Shown piece after piece: positions 1 through 9,349 of a stretch of DNA of 64,000 nt. The stretch's first letter is position 1, and each line of letters starts with the position of its first letter. The DNA comes from Kocuria palustris (GTDB lineage Bacteria; Actinomycetota; Actinomycetes; Actinomycetales; Micrococcaceae), in assembly GCF_007666205.1 (NCBI RefSeq), contig NZ_VDOR01000008.1, positions 1-64,000 on the forward strand, in the 5' to 3' direction. The notes under the pieces were generated by a model. That model worked only from the letters and a program-made list of their open reading frames with translations, did no database searches and had not been told where the DNA came from. The translations under genes were made by a program, and so were the position numbers.

Positions 1-1316
1 ACGGCGGCCATGGCGTCGCGGTGGATGTTCTCGTTCGGGCGGAACGTCCCGTCGGACCAGCCGGTCAGGTAGCCCTGCTGCCCGGCCCAGCGGATCTGGG
101 TGGCGAACTGGTGGTCGGCCGGGACGTCGCGGAAGCCCGTGCCGGCGACGGCGGACTGGGGGGCCCGGCCGCCGATCGGGCGGTAGTCCGGGTTCACCGC
201 CAGGTCGCGCAGCTTGGCGGCGCTGCCGCCGAAGACGTTCGAGTCGCCCGAGAAGGGCCCGGACTCGGAGTACTGCCAGATGTCGTAGGTGGTCCAGCCC
301 GCGGGCATGGGGCCCGGGGAGCCGGTCCACCGGGCCAGCATGAGGGGGTGGTCGCCGAACTGCGACGTGTTGCCCGTGCAGGTCTGCCACCAATCCGTCG
401 TCGAGTAGATCGCCGGCAGGCGGCCGGTGCGCTGCTCGTAGCGGTTCGAGAAGCTCTCGATCCAGGCGACCATCTCGGACTGGCTGAGGTTGAAGCAGAT
501 GTTGCCGTAGGCCGGGTACGGGTTGTACTCGATGTCGAGCAGCCCCGGCAGGGTCCGGCCGTCGGGGGACCAGCCGCCGCCGTTGTCGATGAAGTAGTCC
601 GCCTGGGCGGCTCCCGACGACGAGCGCGTGGGGATCGCGAAGTGGTAGGCCCCGCGCGTCATCCCCGACTGGTACGAGCCGATGTACTGGCTGTCGAACG
701 TGGGGGAGCGGTACGTGGTGCCCTCGGTGGCCTTGACGTAGGCGAAGCGCGCGCCCATCGCGTACTCGCGCGACCAGTTCACCGACGGCTGCCAGCCGGA
801 GACGTCCATGCCCTGGATGCCGGCCGGCTGCCAGGCGCTGCCCAGCCGGGTCAGCGCCATGGAGCCGGCGGGCCCGGCCCCTGCCGCGGAGGCCGCTGCC
901 GGGGTGTCGTCGGCGGACTCGGGGTTCGGCGCCTCGCCGCTCTCGATGCGCTCCATGGTCCGCTCCGAGTCCTCCGACAGGTGCTTGGCCTCCTCGAGGG
1001 ACTTGCGGTGCTGGCCCATCGTCGCCCCGGGGGTGTCATCGCCGGTCGAGGGTGCGGCGTCGGGCAGCTCGGGATCGTCGTAGGAGGCGACGGCGTCCTC
1101 GTCGTAGGACACGACCTCGCCGTCGACGAGGGGCAGCTTCCCGGCGGGGGCGCCCGCCGCGGTGGTTCCCGTGGCGGGGGATTCATCGGCGGAGGCGGGG
1201 GCGGCCGTGAGCAGGGAGGTCACGGCCAGCGCCGCGATGGACAGCACGGAGCACGTGCCTGTGAGGCGGGGGGAGGGAGACAACGCAGGGCCTATCTTCT
1301 CGGGAGGATCGAACAT
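1..1316 (-). CDS. GH25 family secreted lysozyme with SLH-like repeat (3' end outside window)
   Basis: Muramidase of glycoside hydrolase family 25, cleaving the glycan strand of peptidoglycan outside the cell. The ATG at 1316 gives a basic N-terminus, a hydrophobic stretch at about residues 22-40 and an Ala-Ser-Ala cleavage region near residue 42, so it is exported. Residues about 45-155 are an acidic, Ala/Pro-rich linker. The catalytic domain begins near residue 165 with the GMDVSGWQ motif (Asp171) and contains the LDIE motif expected for the catalytic Asp-x-Glu. After it comes a short linker and an S-layer-homology-like repeat reading GWSDGTFRPN, which runs off the window edge; such repeats usually number two or three and bind the wall. 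No strong ribosome binding site is visible before the start. The neighbouring minus-strand gene is an EPS sugar transferase, so a role in wall remodelling around the glycan locus is possible but not shown. Confidence 0.9.
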   Translation of the reverse strand, partial: MFDPPEKIGPALSPSPRLTGTCSVLSIAALAVTSLLTAAPASADESPATGTTAAGAPAGKLPLVDGEVVSYDEDAVASYDDPELPDAAPSTGDDTPGATMGQHRKSLEEAKHLSEDSERTMERIESGEAPNPESADDTPAAASAAGAGPAGSMALTRLGSAWQPAGIQGMDVSGWQPSVNWSREYAMGARFAYVKATEGTTYRSPTFDSQYIGSYQSGMTRGAYHFAIPTRSSSGAAQADYFIDNGGGWSPDGRTLPGLLDIEYNPYPAYGNICFNLSQSEMVAWIESFSNRYEQRTGRLPAIYSTTDWWQTCTGNTSQFGDHPLMLARWTGSPGPMPAGWTTYDIWQYSESGPFSGDSNVFGGSAAKLRDLAVNPDYRPIGGRAPQSAVAGTGFRDVPADHQFATQIRWAGQQGYLTGWSDGTFRPNENIHRDAMAA

Positions 1317-1469
1317 CCGTGCAGGTGGGGGGAGGGGCACGGACTTCCTGAAGCATAGGGGAGCGCACGGCTGCTGATCAGGCCGTTATCAGCTTTTCTT
1401 GAGCGAACTTCGCGTGAACCGGGGATGCAGAGCGACGACGCGGCTCGACGATGCGGGTCGATGAGATGC

Positions 1470-1503
1470 GGAGGCCGCCGCACCCTGGGGTGCGACGGCC
1501 TCC
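1470..1503 (-). terminator. Hairpin terminator after the sugar transferase
   Basis: A GC-rich inverted repeat with arms GGAGGCCG and CGGCCTCC and an inner stem CGCACC/GGTGCG lies about 25 bases past the stop of the minus-strand sugar transferase. No U-run follows, as is common in high-GC actinobacteria. Confidence 0.6.
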
Positions 1504-1528
1504 GGCGTGGCCGCGGGCAGCCGGCCGA

Positions 1529-3220
1529 TCAGTAGGCCCCCTCGTGAGCGAAGACGGCCTTGACCGTGCGCATCAGGATGAGGAAGTCCTCCAGCACGGA
1601 CCAGTTCTCCACGTAGTAGAGGTCGAGGCGCACGGCCTGGTCCCAGTCGAGATCGGAGCGCCCGGAGACCTGCCACAGGCCGGTGATGCCGGGCTTGACC
1701 CGCAGCCGGCGGTGGACGTAGGCCTCGTACTTGCTGACCTCGGACTCCAGCGGCGGGCGGGGGCCCACGAGCGACATCTCGCCGCGCAGGACGTTGACGA
1801 ACTGCGGCAGCTCGTCGAGGCTGTAGCGCCGGATGATCTTGCCCGGCCGGGTTACGCGGGGGTCGTCCTTCATCTTGAACAGGACGTCGCCGCCGGACTC
1901 GTTGGCCGCCAGCAGGGCCGCCTTGCGCTCCTCCGCGTCGGTGTACATCGAGCGGAACTTGAGCATCCGGAAGCGGGTCCCGTCGAGTCCCACCCGCTGC
2001 TGCCGGAACAGGATCGGGCCGCGGTCGTGGGCCTTCACCGCCAGCGCGACGATCAGCATGATCGGCGAGAAGACCAGCAGCGCCGCCAGGGAGCCCACGA
2101 TGTCCACGGCGCGCTTGAGCGCCCGGCGGGAACGGGTCATCCGCGGCGTCGCCACGTGGATCAGGGGCAGCCCGGCCACCTGCTGGGTGTGAATGCGGGG
2201 ACCTGCGATGTCCGTCAGGCCCGTGTTGAGGACCAGGCGGACCCGGGCGTCGGCCAGGTACCAGCTCAGGTGCCGGATCTCCGCCGAGGTCAGCGGCGAG
2301 CTGGCGGCCAGCACCAGGGTCTGGATCTCATGGCGGTGCACCGCTTCGAGGATCCCGGCGACCGACGGGGGCTGGCCGGGGGCCAGGGCATTGGGGACCT
2401 CGAGCGCCTCGAGGTGGCCGGGCAGGCTGCTGCGGCTGTCCGGGGTGTAGACGGTCACGGGATCGAGGCCGGACTCGACGTGGGCGCGCAGCGACTCGAC
2501 GGTCTCCAGGGCGCTCCTGCGGCGGCCGACGACCATGGTGCGGGCCATCGACTCACCGCGCTGCCGGCCGCGGATGAGCTGCGTGCGCAGCAGCCACCGC
2601 CCCACGATGAGCAGCAGCACGCCGGCCGGCAGGGCCACCAGGACGTAGCCGCGGGCGACGGGGAGGGCGAAGGCGTACGAGACGATCGCCACGGCGCTGA
2701 AGAGCGTGACCGTCGCGGTGACGACCTCCCGCGATTCGTCCATCCCGGCGCCGATCAGGCGGACCGTGCGGGTGCCGCGCAGATCGAGCCACAGCCACCA
2801 CAGGACGCCCAGGACGAGCCCGACGACGGCGTAGTGCACGTCGATCGAGCCCAGGGCCAGCTCGGCCTCCTCGTCGAGCAGCGTGAAGCGGGCGAGCTGG
2901 GCCAGGGCCAGGGTCGCCAGGATCGCCAGCGCATCGATCAGGCGCATCCGTGTGGTGTAGCGGCTGCGCCAGTCCGGCTCGGGGGCCACGGGAAGCGGCC
3001 TGGGCGGAGCATCGGGGGTCGCGACGGTGCGCAGGGGGCCCGTGCTGGGCTGAGCGGCGCGGCCGTCGGACGACGGCGGCAGGGGCCCGGGGGCCGAGCT
3101 GCCGTGCGCTGCCCGGCCCGCGGCGGCGCGGCGGCCCTGCGCGAGCCCGGTCTCGGAATCGGCGTCGACGCGGCGGTGGTGCCGATCGGTCTCCTGCGAC
3201 GTGTCCAGCGAACCGGCCAT
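1529..3220 (-). CDS. Exopolysaccharide polyprenyl glycosylphosphotransferase
   Basis: Membrane sugar transferase that moves a sugar-1-phosphate from a nucleotide sugar to undecaprenyl phosphate, the first committed step of EPS repeat-unit assembly. The chosen ATG at 3220 follows a GGGGAGG ribosome binding site; the frame is open upstream but lacks a better start. The 563-residue protein has a polar N-terminus of about 90 residues, four or five membrane segments between about residues 95 and 200, a middle soluble CoA-binding-like domain, and a C-terminal bacterial sugar transferase domain starting at KRAVDIVGS with KFRSM, DELPQ, GPRPP and PGITGLWQVSGR motifs. This is the usual length and order for the WbaP/CpsE type. 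It probably serves the EPS locus at 9669-29572, but six housekeeping genes separate them. The sugar it transfers cannot be told from sequence. Confidence 0.93.
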   Translation of the reverse strand: MAGSLDTSQETDRHHRRVDADSETGLAQGRRAAAGRAAHGSSAPGPLPPSSDGRAAQPSTGPLRTVATPDAPPRPLPVAPEPDWRSRYTTRMRLIDALAILATLALAQLARFTLLDEEAELALGSIDVHYAVVGLVLGVLWWLWLDLRGTRTVRLIGAGMDESREVVTATVTLFSAVAIVSYAFALPVARGYVLVALPAGVLLLIVGRWLLRTQLIRGRQRGESMARTMVVGRRRSALETVESLRAHVESGLDPVTVYTPDSRSSLPGHLEALEVPNALAPGQPPSVAGILEAVHRHEIQTLVLAASSPLTSAEIRHLSWYLADARVRLVLNTGLTDIAGPRIHTQQVAGLPLIHVATPRMTRSRRALKRAVDIVGSLAALLVFSPIMLIVALAVKAHDRGPILFRQQRVGLDGTRFRMLKFRSMYTDAEERKAALLAANESGGDVLFKMKDDPRVTRPGKIIRRYSLDELPQFVNVLRGEMSLVGPRPPLESEVSKYEAYVHRRLRVKPGITGLWQVSGRSDLDWDQAVRLDLYYVENWSVLEDFLILMRTVKAVFAHEGAY

Positions 3221-3796
3221 GGATGGAACCCTCCCCCTGATGGACTGCCCGGGGGCCGTCGCGCACCGTTCCGGCGGCGTGCGGCGATGCCGCAGGCCGG
3301 CGACCGCGCTCTCCGGCACGGCGGCGCGCTTGCAGGGGTGCCCCCGGCAGTCCTCTGACTGCTGAATCGACCGGGACGGCGCCGACGGCCCGCCGTCCCC
3401 ACGGCAGGCCGGCACGATCCCGATCCACGAGACCATCGTACGAGGTCGGAGGCGGAATGCGGCGTCCCCATTGTGGTCATGTGCTCCGCGGGCGGCGATG
3501 GCGGTGCGGGAACCGGCGGCGACCTGCGTCGATGCCCCGCCTGGGCAGTCCCGCGCCCGACTGCTATCCTTGTCCGGTTGCCGAGGCGAGGGGAGCCCGG
3601 GTGCAGGCCCGCGGACTCCCGTTATCGACGAGGCTGGAACCTGCATTCTTCGCGCAGCAGACGCCCTGGTGCGTCGCGGCCCCGGCGATCCGCCCCGGCC
3701 CCGACCGGCGCAGCGTGCTCGGGAGGACGCGGTCCGGTCGACTCAGGCCGGCACCGGCGAACCGACACGCAGCGATCATCCACCAGGAGGAGCCAC
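3221..3796. other. Gene-free divergent promoter region between sugar transferase and rplY
   Basis: No convincing gene was found in this 576-base stretch. On the minus strand a TACGAT -10-like hexamer (plus coordinates 3435-3440) would give a leader of about 200 bases for the sugar transferase; that leader holds a small hairpin, GCAGTC-CTCT-GACTGC. On the plus strand a TATCCT -10-like hexamer at 3565-3570 would start a leader of about 220 bases for rplY. No clear -35 boxes are visible. The assignments rest only on the TANNNT pattern seen elsewhere in the window. Confidence 0.4.
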
Positions 3797-4468
3797 ATGG
3801 CTGACACCACCAAGGTCCCCGGAGAGGTCCGCAAGGACTTCGGCAAGGGCTACGCCCGCCGCATCCGCAAGGCCGACAAGATCCCCGCCGTCATCTACGG
3901 CGCCGAGCACGATCCCATCCACGTGTCCCTGCCGGGCCACGACATGATGCTGATCTCCCGCAATGCCAACGCCGTGATCGAGGTCACGGCCGACGACGGC
4001 CAGGACCACCTGGCCATGCTCAAGGAGATCCAGCGGCACCCGATCCGCCCGGAGATCGTCCACATCGACCTGCTGACCGTCAAGCGCGGCCAGAAGGTCG
4101 AGGTCGACCTGCCGATCAACGTGACCGGCGAGGTGGACCCCTCCGCGATCTACACGCAGGAGGAGACCACGATCACCGTCATGGCCGACGCGCTGAACGT
4201 GCCGGAGCAGGTCGAGCTGAACATCGAGGCCCGCATGCCGGGCGAGCACGCGCTCGTCTCCGACATCGACGTCCCGAACGGCGTCGAGGTCCTGACCGAC
4301 CCCGAGACCATGGTCATCAACGTCTCCGAGCCGATCGAGCAGGACCTCGGCGAGGAGCCGGAGACGGATGAGGAGACCGAGGAGGGCGCCGAGGGCGAGT
4401 CCGGCGAGGAGTCGGGCGACTCCGAGGGCGGCGAGTCCTCCGACGAGGAGTCCTCCGACAGCGAGTGA
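3797..4468 (+). CDS. rplY: 50S ribosomal protein L25 (general stress protein Ctc form)
   Basis: Binds 5S rRNA in the large ribosomal subunit. The ATG at 3797 is preceded by an AGGAGG site at 3785-3790; the open frame extends further upstream, but only this start has a ribosome binding site and matches the family N-terminus. The 223-residue protein has the N-terminal L25 domain (about residues 1-95), the C-terminal TL5/Ctc beta domain (about 100-185) and a very acidic Glu/Ser/Asp-rich tail of about 35 residues. The long Ctc form is normal in actinobacteria, and acidic tails are common there. It is followed by pth, the usual actinobacterial order. The usual upstream neighbour prs is absent, replaced by the sugar transferase region. 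Confidence 0.96.
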   Translation: MADTTKVPGEVRKDFGKGYARRIRKADKIPAVIYGAEHDPIHVSLPGHDMMLISRNANAVIEVTADDGQDHLAMLKEIQRHPIRPEIVHIDLLTVKRGQKVEVDLPINVTGEVDPSAIYTQEETTITVMADALNVPEQVELNIEARMPGEHALVSDIDVPNGVEVLTDPETMVINVSEPIEQDLGEEPETDEETEEGAEGESGEESGDSEGGESSDEESSDSE

Positions 4469-4519
4469 CCCCCTGGCGCGGCCCGCCCGCCCTGCGCGAG
4501 CGGGCCGCGCCGGAGCCCC

Positions 4520-4552
4520 GATGGCACCCCGTCCCCGCGGCGGGGTGCCATC
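4520..4552 (+). terminator. Hairpin between rplY and pth
   Basis: Perfect 11-base arms GATGGCACCCC and GGGGTGCCATC enclose an 11-base loop about 50 bases after the rplY stop. It likely ends or attenuates rplY transcription before pth. Confidence 0.6.
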
Positions 4553-4618
4553 GCCGTGCGCGGCAGGCGCCTGCGCCGCAGGACCCGAGACGACGAGCAG
4601 CCCGAGGAGCGGCCCCGC

Positions 4619-5200
4619 ATGACGACGGATCGCTGGATCGTGGTGGGCCTGGGCAATCCCGGCCCCCAGTACGCGCGCACGCGCCACAACGTGGGCCAGA
4701 TGGTCCTCGACGAGCTCGCCGGGCGCACCGGCGGGTCGTTCTCCGCGCACAGATCGCGGGCCCAGGTCATCGAGACGCGCCTGCGGCCGGGCGGGCCCCG
4801 CCTGGTGCTGGCCAAGCCGCTGACCTACATGAACACCTCGGGCGGGCCCGTCTCCGCGCTGCTGAGCTACTTCGACGTCGGCCCCGAGCGGCTGATCGTC
4901 GTCCACGACGAGGTCGACATCCCGTTCGACGCCCTGCGGCTCAAGCGCGGCGGCGGCGAGGGCGGGCACAACGGCCTGCGCGACATCACCAAGGCCGCGG
5001 GCACGAAGGACTACGTGCGGGTGCGCGTGGGCGTGGGCCGCCCGCCGGGCCGCATGGACACCGCGGACTTCGTCCTGCGCCCGTTCACCGCCGCCGAGTC
5101 CGAGGCCCTGCCCGTGCACCTGGACCGCGCCGCCGATGCGGTCGAGCGGATCATCGACGACGGGCTGACGGCCGCCCAGAACGCGGTCCACGGCGCCTGA
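4619..5200 (+). CDS. pth: Peptidyl-tRNA hydrolase
   Basis: Releases peptides from prematurely dropped peptidyl-tRNAs so that the tRNA can be recycled; cytosolic. The start at 4619 (N-terminus [15 protein letters not shown]) follows a GAGGAG sequence with suitable spacing; the open frame reaches 21 codons further up but without family similarity. The 193-residue protein carries the GLGNPG motif (Asn13), the catalytic His23 in TRHNVG, the YMNTSG motif and HDEVDIPF, all hallmark positions of bacterial Pth. Length is typical. It sits between rplY and the suf pair. Confidence 0.97.
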   Translation: MTTDRWIVVGLGNPGPQYARTRHNVGQMVLDELAGRTGGSFSAHRSRAQVIETRLRPGGPRLVLAKPLTYMNTSGGPVSALLSYFDVGPERLIVVHDEVDIPFDALRLKRGGGEGGHNGLRDITKAAGTKDYVRVRVGVGRPPGRMDTADFVLRPFTAAESEALPVHLDRAADAVERIIDDGLTAAQNAVHGA

Positions 5201-5327
5201 GCCGCCGGCCCCCGACGGATGACGGCGGGTGACCCGCCGCATCGCGGCGTCCGGGGCCTGGACTACCGTGGATGTGCCGCGCGCCCGAGAAGGCCACGAG
5301 CCGCCGCCGACGCAATGGAGGTACCGC

Positions 5328-6692
5328 ATGCACACCCCGACCGGATCCCAGGACGCGGGCTCGCCGAGCGCCGCCCCGATCGACGACGCCGAGGCCCGCC
5401 GCATCGCCTCCGCATTCCCGATCCTCCAGTGCGAGGTCGGGGACCGCCCGCTCGTCTATCTGGACTCCGGGGCCACCTCGCAGCGCCCGCAGGCCGTCCT
5501 GGACGCGGAGACGTCCTTCCTGAGCTCGTCCTATGCGGCTGTCCACCGCGGCGCCCACACCCTGGCCGTCGAGGCCACCGACGCGTTCGAGGAGGCGCGA
5601 CGCACCGTCGCGGGATTCGTGGGCGCGGACGAGGAGGAGCTCGTCTGGACCTCGAACGCCACGGAGGGGCTGAACCTGCTCACCTACGCGTTCTCCAACG
5701 CCACGGCGGGCAGCAACGGCTCCGGCCCCGCCTCCGAGCGCTTCCGCCTCGGCCCCGGCGACGAGATCGTCGTGACCGAGGCCGAGCACCACGCCAACCT
5801 GGTCCCGTGGCAGGAGCTGTGCGCGCGCACCGGCGCGACCCTGCGCTGGATCCCGGTCGACGACGACGGCCTGCTCGAGCTGCAGCGCCTGGACGAGGTC
5901 GTCACGCCGCGCACCCGGGTCCTGGCCTTCTCCCACGTCTCCAACGTGACCGGGGCGATCAACGACGTCCCCGCCCTCGTGGCCGCCGCGCGCGGGGTCG
6001 GCGCCCTGGTGGTCCTGGACGCCTGCCAGTCCGTCCCGCACCTGCCCGTGGACCTCCACGCCCTCGATGTGGACTTCGCGGTGTTCTCGGGGCACAAGAT
6101 GCTCGGACCCACCGGGATCGGCGCGCTGTGGGGGCGCCGCGAGCTGCTCGAGGCGCTGCCGACCTTCCTGACCGGCGGGTCGATGATCACCCGGGTCACC
6201 ATGGAGGGCAGCGAGTACATGCCGGCGCCCACGCGCTTCGAGGCCGGGACCCAGCGCATCTCGCAGGCCGTCGCCCTGGCCGAGGCCGTGCGCTTCCTGC
6301 AGGGCGTCGGGATGCAGCGCATCGAGGCATGGGAGGCCGAGCTGGGCGCCCGCCTGGCCGCCGGGATCGAGCGGATCCCCGGCGTCCGGCTGGTCGGGCC
6401 GCGGCCGGGGGTCGAGCGGGTCGGCCTGGCCTCGGTCGTCGTGGACGGCGTCCACGCCCACGACGTCGGCCAGCTGCTCGACGTCGCGGGCGTGGCCGTG
6501 CGCGTGGGCCACCACTGCGCGCAGCCGCTGCATCGCCGCCTGGGCACGACCGCCACCACGCGGGCGAGCGCCTACCTGTACAACACGACCGAGGACGTCG
6601 ACCGCTTCCTGGCGGAGCTCGAGAAGGTCCGCCCCTACTTCCGGGTCGACGACACCGACGACAGCCGCGACGGCGGGAAGGGCACGGCATGA
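5328..6692 (+). CDS. sufS: Cysteine desulfurase, SufS type
   Basis: PLP enzyme that takes sulfur from cysteine as a persulfide and passes it to the Fe-S scaffold; cytosolic. The ATG at 5328 has a GGAGG site about 7 bases upstream; the frame is open further up, but that stretch looks like leader, with a TACCGT -10-like hexamer near 5263. The 454-residue protein has the PLP-binding Lys257 in FSGHKMLG and the active-site Cys397 in HHCAQPL, placing it in the group II (SufS/CsdA) class. Its last bases overlap the sufU start as ATGA, so the two are translationally coupled. The sufBCD genes are not in this window. Confidence 0.96.
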   Translation: MHTPTGSQDAGSPSAAPIDDAEARRIASAFPILQCEVGDRPLVYLDSGATSQRPQAVLDAETSFLSSSYAAVHRGAHTLAVEATDAFEEARRTVAGFVGADEEELVWTSNATEGLNLLTYAFSNATAGSNGSGPASERFRLGPGDEIVVTEAEHHANLVPWQELCARTGATLRWIPVDDDGLLELQRLDEVVTPRTRVLAFSHVSNVTGAINDVPALVAAARGVGALVVLDACQSVPHLPVDLHALDVDFAVFSGHKMLGPTGIGALWGRRELLEALPTFLTGGSMITRVTMEGSEYMPAPTRFEAGTQRISQAVALAEAVRFLQGVGMQRIEAWEAELGARLAAGIERIPGVRLVGPRPGVERVGLASVVVDGVHAHDVGQLLDVAGVAVRVGHHCAQPLHRRLGTTATTRASAYLYNTTEDVDRFLAELEKVRPYFRVDDTDDSRDGGKGTA

Positions 6693-7192
6693 GCGATCTG
6701 GACCAGATGTACCAGGAGGTCATCCTGGACCATTCCAAGCGCAGGGTCGGCGAGGGCCTGGCCGCGCCCGTGCAGGAGCGCCCGGGGCAGCCTGCGGTCG
6801 TCGAGCTCGCACCGGGGGAGACCGCGGCCGGGCACGACCACGAGTACAACCCCACCTGCGGCGACGAGATCCGCCTGCGGGTCGGGCTGGCCGACGACGC
6901 CGTGGCCTCCGTGACCTGGGAGGGCGACGGCTGCTCGATCTCGATGGCCGCGGCCTCCGTGCTCTCCGAGATGGCCCCCGGCACGCCCCTGAGCGAGCTG
7001 CGCACCCAGCTCGATGCGTACCGCGAGATGCTGCACTCCCGCGGCAGGGCCGAGCCCGATGTCGAGCTGCTCGGCGACGCCGCCGCCTTCGTCGGCGTCT
7101 CCCGGTTCGTGGCCCGCGTGAAGTGCGCGGCCCTGGGCTGGGTGGCCGCCGAGAAGGCGATCGACCAGGCGCTGGCCGAGCAGCAGGGCTGA
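6689..7192 (+). CDS. sufU: SUF iron-sulfur assembly protein SufU
   Basis: Zinc-containing sulfurtransferase partner of SufS that accepts its persulfide (established for Gram-positive SufU). The 167-residue protein has the three conserved cysteines: Cys57 in TCGDE, Cys82 in GCSIS and Cys146 in KCAALGW. It also carries the insertion between the second and third cysteines that separates SufU from IscU. Start ATG overlaps the sufS stop (ATGA), so production is coupled. A strong hairpin follows. Confidence 0.95.
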   Translation: MSDLDQMYQEVILDHSKRRVGEGLAAPVQERPGQPAVVELAPGETAAGHDHEYNPTCGDEIRLRVGLADDAVASVTWEGDGCSISMAAASVLSEMAPGTPLSELRTQLDAYREMLHSRGRAEPDVELLGDAAAFVGVSRFVARVKCAALGWVAAEKAIDQALAEQQG

Positions 7193-7211
7193 GCGCCCGA
7201 GGCTGCCGGCT

Positions 7212-7265
7212 CGACGACGACGGCGCCCCTCCTCCGTCGGGAGGCAGGGGGCGCCGTCGTCGTCG
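7212..7265. terminator. Long hairpin between convergent sufU and nhaA
   Basis: Arms beginning CGACGACGACGGCGCCCC and ending GGGGCGCCGTCGTCGTCG, with a nested CCTCC/GGAGG stem, form a stem of nearly 20 pairs between two convergent genes. It can act on both strands. Similar GACGACGACGG stems recur near 33914, 50179 and 63371. Confidence 0.75.
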
Positions 7266-7317
7266 CTGCGCGCCGTCGACCCCGCGGCCGCTGGACGGCG
7301 GGGCCCGGCCGGGCGGG

Positions 7318-8613
7318 TCAGCCCATCGTGTCGACCTCGGCGCCCTCGGCGCGCAGCCGCTTGTAGTGGCGGTTGCGCCACACGAGCAGCCCGCCGCCGA
7401 GGACCGCGGCGATGGTCGAGCCGAAGAGGATGCCGACCTTGGCGTGGTCGTTGCGCGGGGAGCCGACGCCGAACGACAGCTCCGCGACCAGCAGGGAGAC
7501 CGTGAAGCCGATGCCGGCCACCATGGCCAGCCCCGCCATGTCGATCCACTGGTAGTCGCGGTCCTTGCTGGCCGGGGTGAAGCGGTCCATCAGCCAGGCG
7601 GAGCTGAAGACGCCGATCGTCTTGCCGAGCACCAGGCCCAGCACGATGCCGATCGCGACGGTGTCGGTGGCCGCGGAGCGGATCCCCTCCAGGCCGCCGA
7701 TCGCGACGCCGGCGGAGAAGAACGCGAAGACGGGGACGGCGAAGCCGTTGGCCAGCGGGCGGAACCGGTGCTCGAGGGTCGGGGCCAGGCCCTGGGCGGG
7801 GTCCTCGTCGTCGATCACATGCGGGTGGGTCTTCAGGACCGGGGTCGCGAAGCCGAGCAGCACGCCCGCGATCGTCGCGTGGATGCCGCTGTTGTACATC
7901 AGGATCCAGACCACGAAGCCCAGGGGGAGCAGGATCAGCCAGGCGGCCCAGGCGCGGGCCATGAAGAAGTTCGCGAAGCGGTGGGTCAGGACCCAGTACA
8001 CCGCCAGCACGGCGAACGATCCCAGCAGCGGCAGGAAGCTGAAGCCCTGGCTGTAGAAGATGGCGATGATGACGATCGCGATCAGGTCGTCGACGACGGC
8101 CAGGGTGAGCAGGAACGTGCGCATGGCCAGCGGCAGCGCGGATCCGACGACGGCCAGGACCGACACGGCGAAGGCGATGTCGGTGGCCGTGGGGATGGCC
8201 CAGCCCTTGATCGTCTCGAGATCCGTTCCGGCGGTCAGGTTGATGACCGCGTAGATCACCGCGGGCACCGCCGCGCCGCCGAAGGCGGCCACGATCGGGA
8301 CGGCGGCCTTGGCGGGGTTGCGCAGCTCGCCGTCCACGAAGGAGGCCTTGAGCTCCAGGCCCGTGAGGAAGAAGAAGATCGCGAGCAGGCCGTCGGCGGC
8401 CCATTCGCCCACGGTGTGGGTCAGCCCGGGGACGGCGTGGATGCCGACCTCGGCGTCGCGCAGCCCGAAGTAGAAGCCCTCCGCCGGCGAGTTGGCCAGC
8501 ACCAGGGCGAGGACCAGGGCGATGAGCAGCAGGACGCCGCCCACCACGTCCTGCCGCAGGAAGTCTCCGAACCTGATCAGAGGCGATCTCTGGGCTGCTT
8601 CGGCTTGCGACAT
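7318..8613 (-). CDS. nhaA: Na+/H+ antiporter NhaA
   Basis: Inner-membrane antiporter that expels sodium in exchange for protons, for salt and pH homeostasis. The 431-residue protein starts at 8613 after a GGAAGG-containing sequence and shows about eleven or twelve membrane segments. Conserved features include GLELKASFVDGELRNP, the ATDIAFAVSVL segment and LAVVDDLIAIVIIAIFY, whose two adjacent Asp residues correspond to the transport-site aspartates of NhaA. Length fits the family. A TACACT -10-like hexamer (plus coordinates 8676-8681) lies about 60 bases upstream of the start. Confidence 0.96.
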   Translation of the reverse strand: MSQAEAAQRSPLIRFGDFLRQDVVGGVLLLIALVLALVLANSPAEGFYFGLRDAEVGIHAVPGLTHTVGEWAADGLLAIFFFLTGLELKASFVDGELRNPAKAAVPIVAAFGGAAVPAVIYAVINLTAGTDLETIKGWAIPTATDIAFAVSVLAVVGSALPLAMRTFLLTLAVVDDLIAIVIIAIFYSQGFSFLPLLGSFAVLAVYWVLTHRFANFFMARAWAAWLILLPLGFVVWILMYNSGIHATIAGVLLGFATPVLKTHPHVIDDEDPAQGLAPTLEHRFRPLANGFAVPVFAFFSAGVAIGGLEGIRSAATDTVAIGIVLGLVLGKTIGVFSSAWLMDRFTPASKDRDYQWIDMAGLAMVAGIGFTVSLLVAELSFGVGSPRNDHAKVGILFGSTIAAVLGGGLLVWRNRHYKRLRAEGAEVDTMG

Positions 8614-8851
8614 GCGGGGGGCCTTCCGGGGATCGGTGCGGTCGTCGCCCGGGGGCGGCGGCTGAGGACCAGCACAGTGTACGGCCGCTCACAGGCCGGC
8701 GCGCGCCGACCGGGCGCGGTGGGCCCGGACGGCAGCGGCCCCCTGATCCCGCTGCTGCGGGGCCAGGGGGCCGCTGCCGAGAGCGCCGGGCGGGCGCTCG
8801 TCCTGCGGCGCCGGCCGGGCGTGTGCGCGGCCGGTCCGCCGCGCCGGGGGA

Positions 8852-9349
8852 TCAGTGCGAGGCGATCCAGGCATCGGCCTCGCGGGACTGCAGGCTCAGG
8901 GCCTTGCCGACGTACGGCTCGGCCATGGCGGCGAGCTTGCCGCCCACGAGCGGGACATTGGCCTTGACGGTGACGTCGACGACGACGTCGGTGGTCTCGC
9001 CCTTGGCGGCGAGGGTCTGGGTGCCGGAGCCCGACACGGGCATGCCGCCGACGGAGACCTCCGTCTGGACATCGCGCGAGCCGTTCTCGCGCGGACCGGA
9101 CCAGGTGTCGACCTGGGTCACGGTCAGGCCGCCCTTGACGAACTTCTGGGCCATCTCGGGCAGCTTCTCGGCGCCCATGCTGCGCACGATCGTGACCTTG
9201 AAGGGACCCGAGGTGTCGCCCTCGACGCTCTGCGACACCAGGGTCGCGCCGCCGCGCTCGGCGACGTGGCGGTTGAAGGCCTCGTCCGTGAAGGTCTCGA
9301 TGACCTTGTCCACGGGGGCGTTGATGGTCTGGCTGGCGTTGACGGCCAC
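8852..9349 (-). CDS. DUF2505 family protein (SRPBCC-like fold)
   Basis: Actinobacterial protein of unknown function. I chose the GTG at 9349 because an AGGAGG site lies five bases before it and a TAGGAT promoter element (plus 9390-9395) sits about 40 bases upstream; ATG codons further up would fall around the transcription start. The 165-residue protein opens with ASQTINAPVDKVIETFTDEAF, typical of START/SRPBCC ligand-binding proteins, and ends in an amphipathic helix. The family is usually described as DUF2505, often near polyketide or lipid genes, but no ligand is known. It is alone here, divergent from the EPS operon. Confidence 0.8.
   Translation of the reverse strand: MAVNASQTINAPVDKVIETFTDEAFNRHVAERGGATLVSQSVEGDTSGPFKVTIVRSMGAEKLPEMAQKFVKGGLTVTQVDTWSGPRENGSRDVQTEVSVGGMPVSGSGTQTLAAKGETTDVVVDVTVKANVPLVGGKLAAMAEPYVGKALSLQSREADAWIASH

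Noticed and set aside
3571-3660. Possible tRNA between the sugar transferase and rplY, since relatives often have a tRNA near prs/rplY.
   Set aside because: No TTCGA-type T-loop and no foldable seven-pair acceptor stem could be found.
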